Positions 1 to 6,321 of a stretch of 10,718 nucleotides of DNA are shown piece after piece; within the stretch, counting starts at the first letter, position 1; the number at the start of each line of letters is the position of its first letter. A program made the translations under genes and the position numbers. The notes beneath the pieces are model-generated. The model was given only the letters and a program-made list of their open reading frames with translations. It made no database searches and was not told the DNA's origin. This DNA is from Actinomycetota bacterium (GTDB taxonomy: Bacteria; Actinomycetota; Acidimicrobiia; Acidimicrobiales; BP-101): NCBI GenBank assembly GCA_030838265.1, contig JAUTXA010000264.1, positions 1-10,718 on the forward strand, written 5' to 3'.

Positions 1-267
1 ACTGATGAAGTCGGCGTAGCCCGGGCAGTCGAGGATGTTGATCTTGTGACCCTCGAACTCAAAGGGGGCGAGGGCGAGCGAGATCGAGATCCGGCGCTTG
101 ATCTCCTCGGGCTCGGTGTCGGTGACGGTGCTCCCGTCCTCGACCCGGCCCTGGCGGGTGATCGCCCCGGCACAGAACAGCAGAGATTCGGCCAACGTGG
201 TCTTGCCTGAGCCTCCGTGGCCGACCAGCGCAACGTTGCGGATCTTGGCGGGAGGAAAGCTCTTCAC
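1..267 (-). CDS. EF-G-like translational GTPase (EF-G2 type), N-terminal fragment
   Basis: The first 89 residues of a translation-factor GTPase; the rest lies beyond the left edge. The G1 P-loop reads GHGGSGKT (residues 16-23). A switch-I-like stretch DTEPEEIKRRISI follows (about 50-62), then the G3 motif DCPGYADF (80-87). This is the EF-G fold, but canonical EF-G has AHIDAGKT and DTPGH. The changed P-loop and Tyr in place of the catalytic His of G3 point to the EF-G2 paralogue group (compare mycobacterial FusA2), not the housekeeping EF-G. The start is GTG at 267, with a GAGG ribosome-binding site seven bases upstream. The role is inferred: ribosome-associated GTPase of uncertain function in the cytoplasm. 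The gene is divergent from the phospholipid genes. Confidence 0.88.
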   Translation of the reverse strand, partial: MKSFPPAKIRNVALVGHGGSGKTTLAESLLFCAGAITRQGRVEDGSTVTDTEPEEIKRRISISLALAPFEFEGHKINILDCPGYADFIS

Positions 268-306
268 GGGGGCGCCTCGCTGTCGGTGATCGGGGTTGGT
301 CGCTCA

Positions 307-359
307 AGACTAACGAGGCTCGGTGGTACCTTGGAGGGCGAAACGTCACCTCCCAGGAG
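307..359. promoter_or_regulatory. Candidate divergent promoter region and SD between the EF-G-like gene and pgsA
   Basis: The 104-base gap between divergent starts holds a TANNNT -10-like hexamer for each direction: TACCTT at 327-332 (plus) and TAGTCT read on minus at 312-307. No good -35 box accompanies either. AGGAG at 355-359 is a plausible, somewhat distant (12 bases) Shine-Dalgarno for the start at 372. This rests on motif matching only. Confidence 0.25.
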
Positions 360-371
360 CGCCGCACCTTC

Positions 372-1127
372 ATGTTCGACGGACGCTGGCGGAAGGGCGT
401 GGAGACTGGGGTCAACCCAGTTGCCTCCGCCATCCGCCGCACCGGCCTCACGGCCGATCACCTCACCGCCACCGGGCTGATCATCGCGGTCGTCGACGCG
501 GTCGCCATCGCCACTGGCCACCTCTTCCTCGGCTTCGTCCTGCTTGTCCTGGCCGCCGTGCCTGACCTGCTCGACGGCGCGGTGGCCAAGCTGTCGGGGA
601 CAGCGTCACCGCGAGGTGCGTTCTTCGACTCGGTCTCGGACCGCATCACCGACTCGCTGGTGCTGGGCGCCATCGCTTGGTACCTGGTCGAGGCCCGCGG
701 CGGACACGCCGCCATCCTCCCGCTGGCCGTGCTCGGCACGTCGTCGCTGATCTCATACCAACGGGCCAAGGCCGAGTCGCTCGGCTACGTGGCCAAGGGC
801 GGCCTCATGGAGCGGGCCGAGCGCATCATCGCCCTCTGCCTCGCCCTCGTCTTCAGCGCCCTGATGATCCCTGTGCTGTGGGTGATGCTCGTGCTCACCT
901 CGATCACCGCCGTCCAGCGCTTCGCCAAGGTGTGGCGCCAGGCCAGTGCCCCCCGGCCGGCCAAGGAAGACAGTCGCTGGCGGGTCTGGCGAGAGTCCAG
1001 CCTGCTGCGCACTGGGGTCGAGCGCGACCGGCGCCGGTCGCCCAGCCGCGAGCGCTGGAGCGCTCGTCGCCGTGAGGCGATGGCCGGCCGTTCGTGGCGG
1101 CGCCACGACGGCACCCGCCGTCCCTGA
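372..1127 (+). CDS. pgsA: CDP-alcohol phosphatidyltransferase, probable phosphatidylinositol-phosphate synthase
   Basis: This integral membrane enzyme probably joins CDP-diacylglycerol and inositol 1-phosphate to give phosphatidylinositol phosphate, the base lipid of PIMs. The CDP-alcohol signature D-x2-D-G-x2-A-R-x8-G-x3-D-x3-D is present with exact spacing at D65, D68, G69, A72, G82, D86 and D90, but its Arg is Lys (K73). Hydrophobic helices surround it (about 33-63, 93-107, 113-129, 152-182). The segment SYQRAKAESLG...GGLMERAER (128-151) resembles the actinobacterial PgsA1 family, which favours PIP synthase over a phosphatidylglycerol-phosphate synthase. At 251 residues it is longer than the roughly 217-residue mycobacterial enzyme because of an Arg-rich C-terminal tail. 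The start is ATG 372 with AGGAG upstream. The acyltransferase follows after 15 bases in the same frame, so the two are probably co-transcribed. Confidence 0.88.
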   Translation: MFDGRWRKGVETGVNPVASAIRRTGLTADHLTATGLIIAVVDAVAIATGHLFLGFVLLVLAAVPDLLDGAVAKLSGTASPRGAFFDSVSDRITDSLVLGAIAWYLVEARGGHAAILPLAVLGTSSLISYQRAKAESLGYVAKGGLMERAERIIALCLALVFSALMIPVLWVMLVLTSITAVQRFAKVWRQASAPRPAKEDSRWRVWRESSLLRTGVERDRRRSPSRERWSARRREAMAGRSWRRHDGTRRP

Positions 1128-1142
1128 GCCAGACCGACCGAG

Positions 1143-2036
1143 ATGCTCGACGGGCTGCGAGCGAAGGCACCCTTCCACGCCTACCGCGCCGCGTCGACGG
1201 TCGCCCGCGCTCTGCCCGCGCCGGCCGCGGCGGGGCTGGCCACCGGCCTGGGTGCGGTGTTCGCCCGCACCATGAAGGGTCGGCGACGCGTCGTCGAGCG
1301 CAACCTGCAGCGGGTGCGGGGCCAGACCCTCAGCCCGACCGAGCTGCGCCAGGGCGTGGCCGAGGCCTTCCACTCCTATGCCTTGTACTGGATGGAGTCC
1401 TTCCGCCTTCCCGACCTCTCAGCCGACGAGCTCGACGCCCGCATGACCTATGACGGCTACCCGCGCATCGTCGAGGCAGTCGCCACCGGCCGCGGTGTGA
1501 TCGTGGCCCTGCCCCACCTTGGCGGATGGGACTTCGGCGGGGCCTGGCTGGCCTCGCAGGGCTACCCGGCGACGGTTGTCGTCGAGGCCCTCGATCCGCC
1601 TGAGCTCTTCGAGTGGTTCGCCGACTTCCGCCGGTCGCTCGGTCTCACCATCGTCCCCCACGGGCGAGACGCCGGCACCGCGGTGCTGCGCACCCTGCGC
1701 GCCGGAGGGGTGGTTGGCCTCGTCTCTGACCGCGACCTCGAGGGCAACGGCGTCGAGGTCGAGTTCTTCGGCGAGAAGACCACGTTGCCCGGCGGCCCCG
1801 CCACCCTCGCCCTTCGGACGGGTGCCGTGCTGCTGCCCGCCGCCGTCTACTTCGAAGGCCGCGACCACCACCGGGGGATGGTGCTGCCCGCCATCGACAC
1901 CACCAAGACAGGCAAGCTGCGCGACGACGTGCAGCGCGTCACCCAGGATCTGGCCTACGCCCTCGAAGACCTCATCCGCCGGGCTCCCGAGCAGTGGCAC
2001 CTCATGCAGCCCAACTGGCCCAGCGACCGCGTCTAA
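1143..2036 (+). CDS. patA: LpxL/HtrB-family acyltransferase, probable PIM acyltransferase (PatA-like)
   Basis: A 297-residue lysophospholipid-acyltransferase-type protein. The catalytic HX4D motif is at H125-D130 (PHLGGWD), and a conserved DRDLEGNGVEVEFFGE block (197-211) leads into a GGPATLALRTGA segment. In mycobacteria the homologue PatA transfers an acyl chain from acyl-CoA onto the mannose of PIM1/PIM2 at the inner face of the plasma membrane. Its place directly behind the PIP-synthase gene supports that role over a lipid A acyltransferase, as no lipid A genes are visible. ATG 1143 is the only start between the upstream in-frame stop (1125) and the conserved N-terminal helix. The ribosome-binding site is poor, so translation may be coupled to pgsA. 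The substrate is inferred from family and context. Confidence 0.87.
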   Translation: MLDGLRAKAPFHAYRAASTVARALPAPAAAGLATGLGAVFARTMKGRRRVVERNLQRVRGQTLSPTELRQGVAEAFHSYALYWMESFRLPDLSADELDARMTYDGYPRIVEAVATGRGVIVALPHLGGWDFGGAWLASQGYPATVVVEALDPPELFEWFADFRRSLGLTIVPHGRDAGTAVLRTLRAGGVVGLVSDRDLEGNGVEVEFFGEKTTLPGGPATLALRTGAVLLPAAVYFEGRDHHRGMVLPAIDTTKTGKLRDDVQRVTQDLAYALEDLIRRAPEQWHLMQPNWPSDRV

Positions 2037-2083
2037 GGGCGCAGCGGCCACCACGCTTACCCCATGGCGCGACCCGCCCCCGG

Positions 2084-2130
2084 TTCTCTGTCGCGTTCTC
2101 TTGCTGACGTCATGACAACGCGACAGAGAA
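2084..2130. terminator. 14-bp perfect inverted repeat, probable terminator between convergent genes
   Basis: TTCTCTGTCGCGTT (2084-2097) and its exact reverse complement AACGCGACAGAGAA (2117-2130) flank a 19-base loop containing the palindrome TGACGTCA (2105-2112). It lies 48 bases past the acyltransferase stop and 58 bases from the stop of the opposing membrane-protein gene, the usual place for a bidirectional terminator. There is no U-tract, so it could instead be a repeat element or protein-binding site. TCGCGTTC recurs at 2142-2149 and ACGTCAG at 2154-2160, which could allow alternative pairings. Confidence 0.55.
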
Positions 2131-2187
2131 GCAGTCCCCGATCGCGTTCGGCAACGTCAGGGCCGGGGAAGGCAGCCTGCGACCCCC

Positions 2188-2931
2188 TTAAGGGACGGTG
2201 CAGCGAGAGGGCGTGGACGGAGCTGAGGATTCTGCTCGGCCGCGGCGCACTTTGATCAACAGCATCGCGTGATCGTCAGAGCTGACATTGCCATCGGCTC
2301 CGGCACCGAACCCGCTCGGGACCGAGCCCTGGCGTGGCGATGAGGTGGTCGTCGTGCTGGCGGCGGCCACCGGCGCCAAGTCGACTCGGCGAAGGCCCGC
2401 TTGCGATCTGGTTCCATCGGCGTGGCACATGACGAGGACGGTCGATTTTCCGCTCGAACTGAGGCCATTGACGGCCCATATCACGTAGCCGCCGTCGGCC
2501 AGAGTGGGCGCCGGTCGGTTCTCGCGCCAGTGTTGCCACGCCAGATTGCCGAGAGTCACCAGCGGGAGAAGGGGAAGCACGACGAGGCGCAGTTTGGCGG
2601 CCGTCTTGGGTCGGGCGCGTTGCAGGCGGAAGAAGCCGTAGACGATGGCTCCGCACACCGCGAACACGGCAAGAAGCCAAGGGGCGACGTATCCGTATCC
2701 GGTCACGATGAAGAGGGCCATCCCGCCGCCGACGAGCATGAAGATCATGACCGCCAGAGCCCACAGCAGGCGCTTCGAGTGGGCCTCCACCGGCCTGGAA
2801 TGGGCGCCGCGCTCGACCTCGGCCTCGGCGGCGCGGTCCAGCCAGCCGAATGGACCCCAGTCCTTGACCCCCACGGGTGGAACGGTACCGGCTTGAGCGT
2901 CGAGGGTCCCAGGCTGCGAGACTGAGGGCAT
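2188..2931 (-). CDS. Predicted membrane protein of unknown function
   Basis: I do not recognise a family. From ATG 2931 the product has 247 residues. A polar N-terminal stretch of about 60 residues is followed by two adjacent hydrophobic helices (from RLLWALAVMIF to VCGAIVYGFF), a basic loop (RLQRARPKTAAKLR) and a third helix (LVVLPLLPLVTLGNLAW). A roughly 100-residue Ser/Thr/Gly-rich tail completes it. By the positive-inside rule the basic loop is cytoplasmic, which puts both the N-terminal region and the tail outside. The start is uncertain. ATG 2931 has no Shine-Dalgarno and overlaps the opposing start codon. GTG 2874 (228 residues) has a TACCGT hexamer seven bases upstream, as expected for a leaderless message, and leaves room for a divergent promoter. 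The gene is back to back with the cyclase/STAND protein and may be its partner. Confidence 0.68.
   Translation of the reverse strand: MPSVSQPGTLDAQAGTVPPVGVKDWGPFGWLDRAAEAEVERGAHSRPVEAHSKRLLWALAVMIFMLVGGGMALFIVTGYGYVAPWLLAVFAVCGAIVYGFFRLQRARPKTAAKLRLVVLPLLPLVTLGNLAWQHWRENRPAPTLADGGYVIWAVNGLSSSGKSTVLVMCHADGTRSQAGLRRVDLAPVAAASTTTTSSPRQGSVPSGFGAGADGNVSSDDHAMLLIKVRRGRAESSAPSTPSRCTVP
2874..2887 (-). promoter_or_regulatory. Candidate leaderless -10 element for the membrane protein (alternative GTG start)
   Basis: On the minus strand TACCGT (2887-2882) fits the TANNNT pattern and is followed by seven bases and then GTG (2874). The same geometry is seen before lemA, and a six-base version before the mannosyltransferase. 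If real, the protein starts at 2874, not 2931. Confidence 0.35.
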
Positions 2932-5671
2932 GGCTGGGGGGCAGTCGTTGCCGACGGGTTCGGTCACCTTCGTCTTCACCGACATCCAGGGGTCGACCAA
3001 GCTCGTGCAGGAGCTGGGGCCCGAGCGGTGGACGGGCGTCCTGCACACCCACTACGCCCTTCTGCGCGACGCGTGGACGGGCCACGGCGGCATCGAGATG
3101 GGCACGGAGGGCGACGCCTTCTTCGTCGTGTTCGCCGACGCCGCCGACGCCGTCGCCGCTTGCCTCGAGGGCCAGCTCGCCCTCGCCGGACACGACTGGG
3201 AAGACGCGCCCGTCAAGGTGCGGATTGGGATGCACACCGGCGAGGCCTCGGTCGTGGGCCAGGACTACATCGGCCTGGCCGTACACGAGGCGGCCCGGGT
3301 CGGCGCGTCGGCTCACGGCGGCCAGGTGATCGTCTCGCAGGCGACGGTCGAGGCAGTGGGCGACCGGCTGCCCTCCGATGGCTCATGGCGCGATCTCGGC
3401 CGCCATGCCCTGAAGGACATCAACGGTGGGCGGTCGCTCTTCCAGCTCGTTCACCCGGGGCTCGAACCCGCCTTCCCTCCGCCGCGGACCCTCAGTGCGG
3501 TCGAGCACAACGTCCCGACCCCGCCGACGCCGCTGGTGGGTCGGGCCGACGAGCTGCGGGAGGCCACCACCCTGCTTCTCGACGAGGCCCGTCTGGTGAC
3601 GCTCACCGGCCCGGGCGGAATCGGGAAGACCCGACTCGTCCTCGAGGTGGCGTACACGTTGCTGGCCTACCAACCCGGTGGCGTGTGGTTCGTTCCGGTG
3701 GCGGGGGTGAACGAGGCGAGCGGGCTGCTCCCCGCCATCGCTGCCGTGCTGCACGTCCGGGAGCAGGCGGGCGCCGACCTCACGGCCGCCCTCCAGAGGC
3801 GGCTGCGGGGATCTCGCGCCCTGCTCGTGCTCGACAACCTCGAGCAGGTGCTCGACGGCGTCGACGTGGTCGCCGACCTTCTGGCTGCCCTGCCCGACCT
3901 GCGCGTCCTCACCACCAGCCGCGAGCGGCTGCGACTACGAGGTGAGCGCGTCATCGCCGTGCCCCCCTTGTCGACCGGCGACAAGGGGGATGGGGGAGAC
4001 GAGGCCGCCCTGCTCTTCTCCCAACGGGCCAAGGCAGTCGGCGAACCAGTGGGTGTCGACGACGGCGCGTCGGTCGAGCGCATCGTGGTGGCCCTGGCCG
4101 GTGTGCCTCTCGCCATCGAGCTGGCCGCGGCCCGCCTTCCCGACGTCGGTCTCGGCGGCCTGGTGAAGGCCACCGACTCTCTCCTTGACGTCCTCACCGA
4201 GGGCGAGCGGGATCTTCCCGTTCGTCAGCAGACGCTGCGGGCCGCCCTGACCTGGAGCCACGACCTGCTCAACGTCGAAGAGCGGCGCGTCTTCGCTCGA
4301 CTGGCGGTCTTCGCCGGTGGCATCCCGTCCGAGGCTGTCGACGCGGTCTGCGGCGAGGGAAGCCGGCCCGCCGTTGTCGAGCTGGCGGCCAAGAGCCTGG
4401 TGCACCTCGACGGCGAGCGGCTCTCGATGCTCGAGCCCATCCGTCAGTTCGCGGCCGAGCACCTCGATGCCATCGGCGAGAGTCAGGAACGCGGCGTCGC
4501 CCATGCCGCCTGGTTCCGAGACCTGGCCGAAGACGCCGACCCCGCCCTGCTCGGGCCCACCCAAGGCGAGTGGCTCCATCGCCTCGCCGACCTCCACGAC
4601 AACTTCGACGCCGCCCTGCGCCACGGGGCCGGAAGGCCCGAGCTCGAGCTTCGTCTCGCCGCCGCCCTGGCCCGCTACTGGTATGTCCGGGGCCACTGGA
4701 GCGAGGGACGCGCCGCTTTGGCTCGCGCTCTCAAAGGGACGGGCGACCCGGGCACCCGGGCCAACGCCCTCGTCGGGGCCGGTGCATTGGCGATCGCTCA
4801 AGGTGATCTCGACGCCGCCGACTCCTTGCTCACCGAGGCGCGCAGCGATGCGGCCACCGCGGGCGATGCCCTGACCGGCGCCAAGGCCGCCAACGGACGG
4901 GCCGAGGTGGCGCGATTGCGAGGCGACCTCGACCAAGCCGGCACCTTGTTGGACGAGGCCGAAGCCTCAGCCGGTGATGACGTCGCTCTGGCCGCGTCGA
5001 TCCGTATCAACCAGGGACTGGTTGCGTTGGGCGCTGGCGATCTTGAGGGCGCTGCCACTGCCCTCGATGACGCCATCACCCGCTACACCAAGATGGGAAA
5101 CGCCCGCGGGGCCGGTCTGGCCACCGTGAATCGAGGGAGGATCGCCCACCTCCTCGGTGACAAGGAAGGCGCCGAGACCCGCTACCGGCTCGCACTCGAA
5201 GAGCTGAATCGTTTGGGCGAGCAAGCGGGTTTGGCCGCCGCTCTCGAGAACCTCGGCGTCCTCCTCGACGACGCCGACGAGGTCGACGATCGCATGCCTC
5301 CGATCCTCGAGCAACACCTGCGGGTCCGGCGCGACCTGGGCGACGAGCCCGGTGAGGCGAGGGCCTTGTTCCAGCTCGGAAAGCTCGAGTTCGACCTCGA
5401 CCACTTTGAGTCCGCCATCGAGTGGTTCGATGAGGCCAAGGCGATCGTCGCCCGACAGGGCAACGAGGCGATTCTGGCGGGTGTGGAGTCGTTGCGGTCT
5501 CGGTGCCTGGCCGCGACGGGACGGCCTGCTGAGGCAGTGGAGGCCGCGGCGGCGTCGGCTCTGAGCTTTGCCGCAGCGGGCAACGTCGACGCGGCCGGAA
5601 CGATGCGATCGCTGGCCGACCGCTATCGCGAAGAAGCGGCCGGTGCCGGAGCACCGACCGCCTCCTCGTAA
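2930..5671 (+). CDS. Class III cyclase-homology / STAND ATPase / TPR signalling protein
   Basis: A 913-residue, apparently cytoplasmic multidomain protein. Residues 10-175 form a class III nucleotidyl-cyclase domain: FTDIQGST with metal-binding D18, GTEGDAFF with D62, and HTGEA...DYIGLAVHEAAR with D112 and R123. The substrate lysine position is Gly (G58) and the transition-state Asn is His (H119), so cyclase activity is doubtful. Residues about 200-405 form a STAND/NB-ARC-like ATPase: Walker A GPGGIGKT (227-234), Walker B LLVLDNLE (298-305), TTSRERL (328-334) and GVPLAIELAAAR (391-402). A winged-helix-like segment with LEPIRQFA (501-508) follows, then Ala/Leu-rich TPR-like helices to about 890. 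No C-terminal LuxR helix-turn-helix is visible, unlike some relatives. ATG 2930 fits the usual short lead before the cyclase core; its ribosome-binding site is weak. Probable role: ligand-gated signalling switch; partner unknown. Confidence 0.9.
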   Translation: MAGGQSLPTGSVTFVFTDIQGSTKLVQELGPERWTGVLHTHYALLRDAWTGHGGIEMGTEGDAFFVVFADAADAVAACLEGQLALAGHDWEDAPVKVRIGMHTGEASVVGQDYIGLAVHEAARVGASAHGGQVIVSQATVEAVGDRLPSDGSWRDLGRHALKDINGGRSLFQLVHPGLEPAFPPPRTLSAVEHNVPTPPTPLVGRADELREATTLLLDEARLVTLTGPGGIGKTRLVLEVAYTLLAYQPGGVWFVPVAGVNEASGLLPAIAAVLHVREQAGADLTAALQRRLRGSRALLVLDNLEQVLDGVDVVADLLAALPDLRVLTTSRERLRLRGERVIAVPPLSTGDKGDGGDEAALLFSQRAKAVGEPVGVDDGASVERIVVALAGVPLAIELAAARLPDVGLGGLVKATDSLLDVLTEGERDLPVRQQTLRAALTWSHDLLNVEERRVFARLAVFAGGIPSEAVDAVCGEGSRPAVVELAAKSLVHLDGERLSMLEPIRQFAAEHLDAIGESQERGVAHAAWFRDLAEDADPALLGPTQGEWLHRLADLHDNFDAALRHGAGRPELELRLAAALARYWYVRGHWSEGRAALARALKGTGDPGTRANALVGAGALAIAQGDLDAADSLLTEARSDAATAGDALTGAKAANGRAEVARLRGDLDQAGTLLDEAEASAGDDVALAASIRINQGLVALGAGDLEGAATALDDAITRYTKMGNARGAGLATVNRGRIAHLLGDKEGAETRYRLALEELNRLGEQAGLAAALENLGVLLDDADEVDDRMPPILEQHLRVRRDLGDEPGEARALFQLGKLEFDLDHFESAIEWFDEAKAIVARQGNEAILAGVESLRSRCLAATGRPAEAVEAAAASALSFAAAGNVDAAGTMRSLADRYREEAAGAGAPTASS
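3963..3989. repeat. Perfect 11-bp hairpin inside the STAND ATPase coding region
   Basis: CCCCCTTGTCG (3963-3973) and its exact reverse complement CGACAAGGGGG (3979-3989) surround a five-base loop. It encodes the variable Pro/Gly/Asp linker just after the RERLRLRGERVIAV segment. It may be an inserted repeat or a coincidence of codon use. Confidence 0.5.
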
Positions 5672-5680
5672 TCGGTCGAT

Positions 5681-5713
5681 CAGGTGAGGCTCAGGTCAGG
5701 CTCAGGTCAGGCC
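5681..5713. repeat. Three tandem copies of an 11-bp unit at a convergent gene junction
   Basis: CAGGTGAGGCT (5681-5691), CAGGTCAGGCT (5692-5702) and CAGGTCAGGCC (5703-5713) are consecutive. They occupy the 30-base gap between two convergent genes and run over the stop codon of the minus-strand gene (5704-5702). No hairpin terminator is visible in this junction. Confidence 0.7.
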
Positions 5714-6172
5714 GCCGCCGCCGCCCTCGAAGCCGGCCTGATGGATATCGGCCTCGCCGGTCCACGTGTTGCCCTCGATGGTGAAGTCGCCGTCGGCAAT
5801 GACGTTGCTGGACGTGGCGTTGCTCATACGAACGCCGTCGGCCGTCGTGTCGAAACGAACATTGGCCCAGAGCTTCGACCGGCCGTTGGGTGCGCCGGGG
5901 CCAACGATCTTCACCGTGCCAATGGCCAAGGCGCCCGGCGCGCTGAAGTTGTAGGGACCCTCGACCTTGAAGAAATAGGTCTGGGCGCCTTCGGTGATCG
6001 TGCCGTGAAACACGAGGTTGTACGGCGGCTCGATCACTGACCCCACCACGGACCCGGCGACGGAGCAGGCCGGATCACAGCCGGTGGTCTTGGCGTGGGC
6101 CGGCGGCAGCATGGCCAGGCCGGCGGCGAGCAGGACGGCGGCCATCAAGGCCACGAAGTTGCGAAGTCTCAT
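5702..6172 (-). CDS. Small secreted protein of unknown function
   Basis: A 156-residue protein with a clear Sec signal peptide: MRLRN start, hydrophobic core (about 6-22), and a likely cut after AHA at residue 27. The mature part begins with a closely spaced cysteine pair (CDPAC, C32 and C36) that could form a disulfide. It continues as an apparently beta-rich stretch with many Gly, Asn and aromatic residues and ends in a Gly run. I recognise no domain. ATG 6172 is chosen because it begins a textbook signal peptide and has TGGGGGA just upstream; an open frame extends further upstream but encodes an unlikely Arg/Gly-rich leader. The gene is convergent with the cyclase/STAND gene and divergent from the mannosyltransferase. 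It probably acts outside the cell or at the envelope. Confidence 0.75.
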   Translation of the reverse strand: MRLRNFVALMAAVLLAAGLAMLPPAHAKTTGCDPACSVAGSVVGSVIEPPYNLVFHGTITEGAQTYFFKVEGPYNFSAPGALAIGTVKIVGPGAPNGRSKLWANVRFDTTADGVRMSNATSSNVIADGDFTIEGNTWTGEADIHQAGFEGGGGGLT

Positions 6173-6218
6173 TGCATCCCCCAGGAGAGTTCTTGACGGG
6201 AAGCCCCCGCCGCCACGG

Positions 6219-6246
6219 ACAGTAACGGCCAGGCCGTGGCGCGCAA
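6219..6246 (-). promoter_or_regulatory. Candidate promoter of the small secreted protein gene
   Basis: On the minus strand TTGCGC (6246-6241) and TACTGT (6224-6219) are separated by 16 bases, a fair -35/-10 pair, about 47 bases upstream of the start codon. This is motif matching only. Confidence 0.25.
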
Positions 6247-6308
6247 AGTTCATTGAGGGTGAAATCGGGCACACGAGACACCGCTCGCCGCCTGGGGTGG
6301 CCACCGCC

Positions 6309-6321
6309 TAGCCTTCGTAGG
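6309..6321 (+). promoter_or_regulatory. Candidate leaderless -10 element for pimA
   Basis: TAGCCT (6309-6314) matches TANNNT and ends six bases before the GTG start at 6321, so transcription would begin at or next to the start codon. No Shine-Dalgarno precedes this GTG, which supports a leaderless message as is common in actinobacteria. The palindrome GGTGGCCACC (6296-6305) lies just upstream. Confidence 0.45.

Noticed and set aside
2420..2460. Walker-A-like GLSSSGKST in the minus-strand membrane protein
   Set aside because: It fits GX4GK[ST] by letter, but no Walker B or NTPase fold surrounds it, it lies in a low-complexity tail, and topology suggests it is extracytoplasmic.
2401..2925. A 174-codon plus-strand frame opposite the membrane protein
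   Set aside because: The minus frame shows three genuine hydrophobic helices, while this frame is polar, with His/Glu/Asp-rich shadow composition.
3935..4936. A 333-codon open frame on the minus strand within the STAND gene
   Set aside because: It is antisense to the continuous ATPase/TPR coding region, with Gly/Val/Glu-rich shadow composition.
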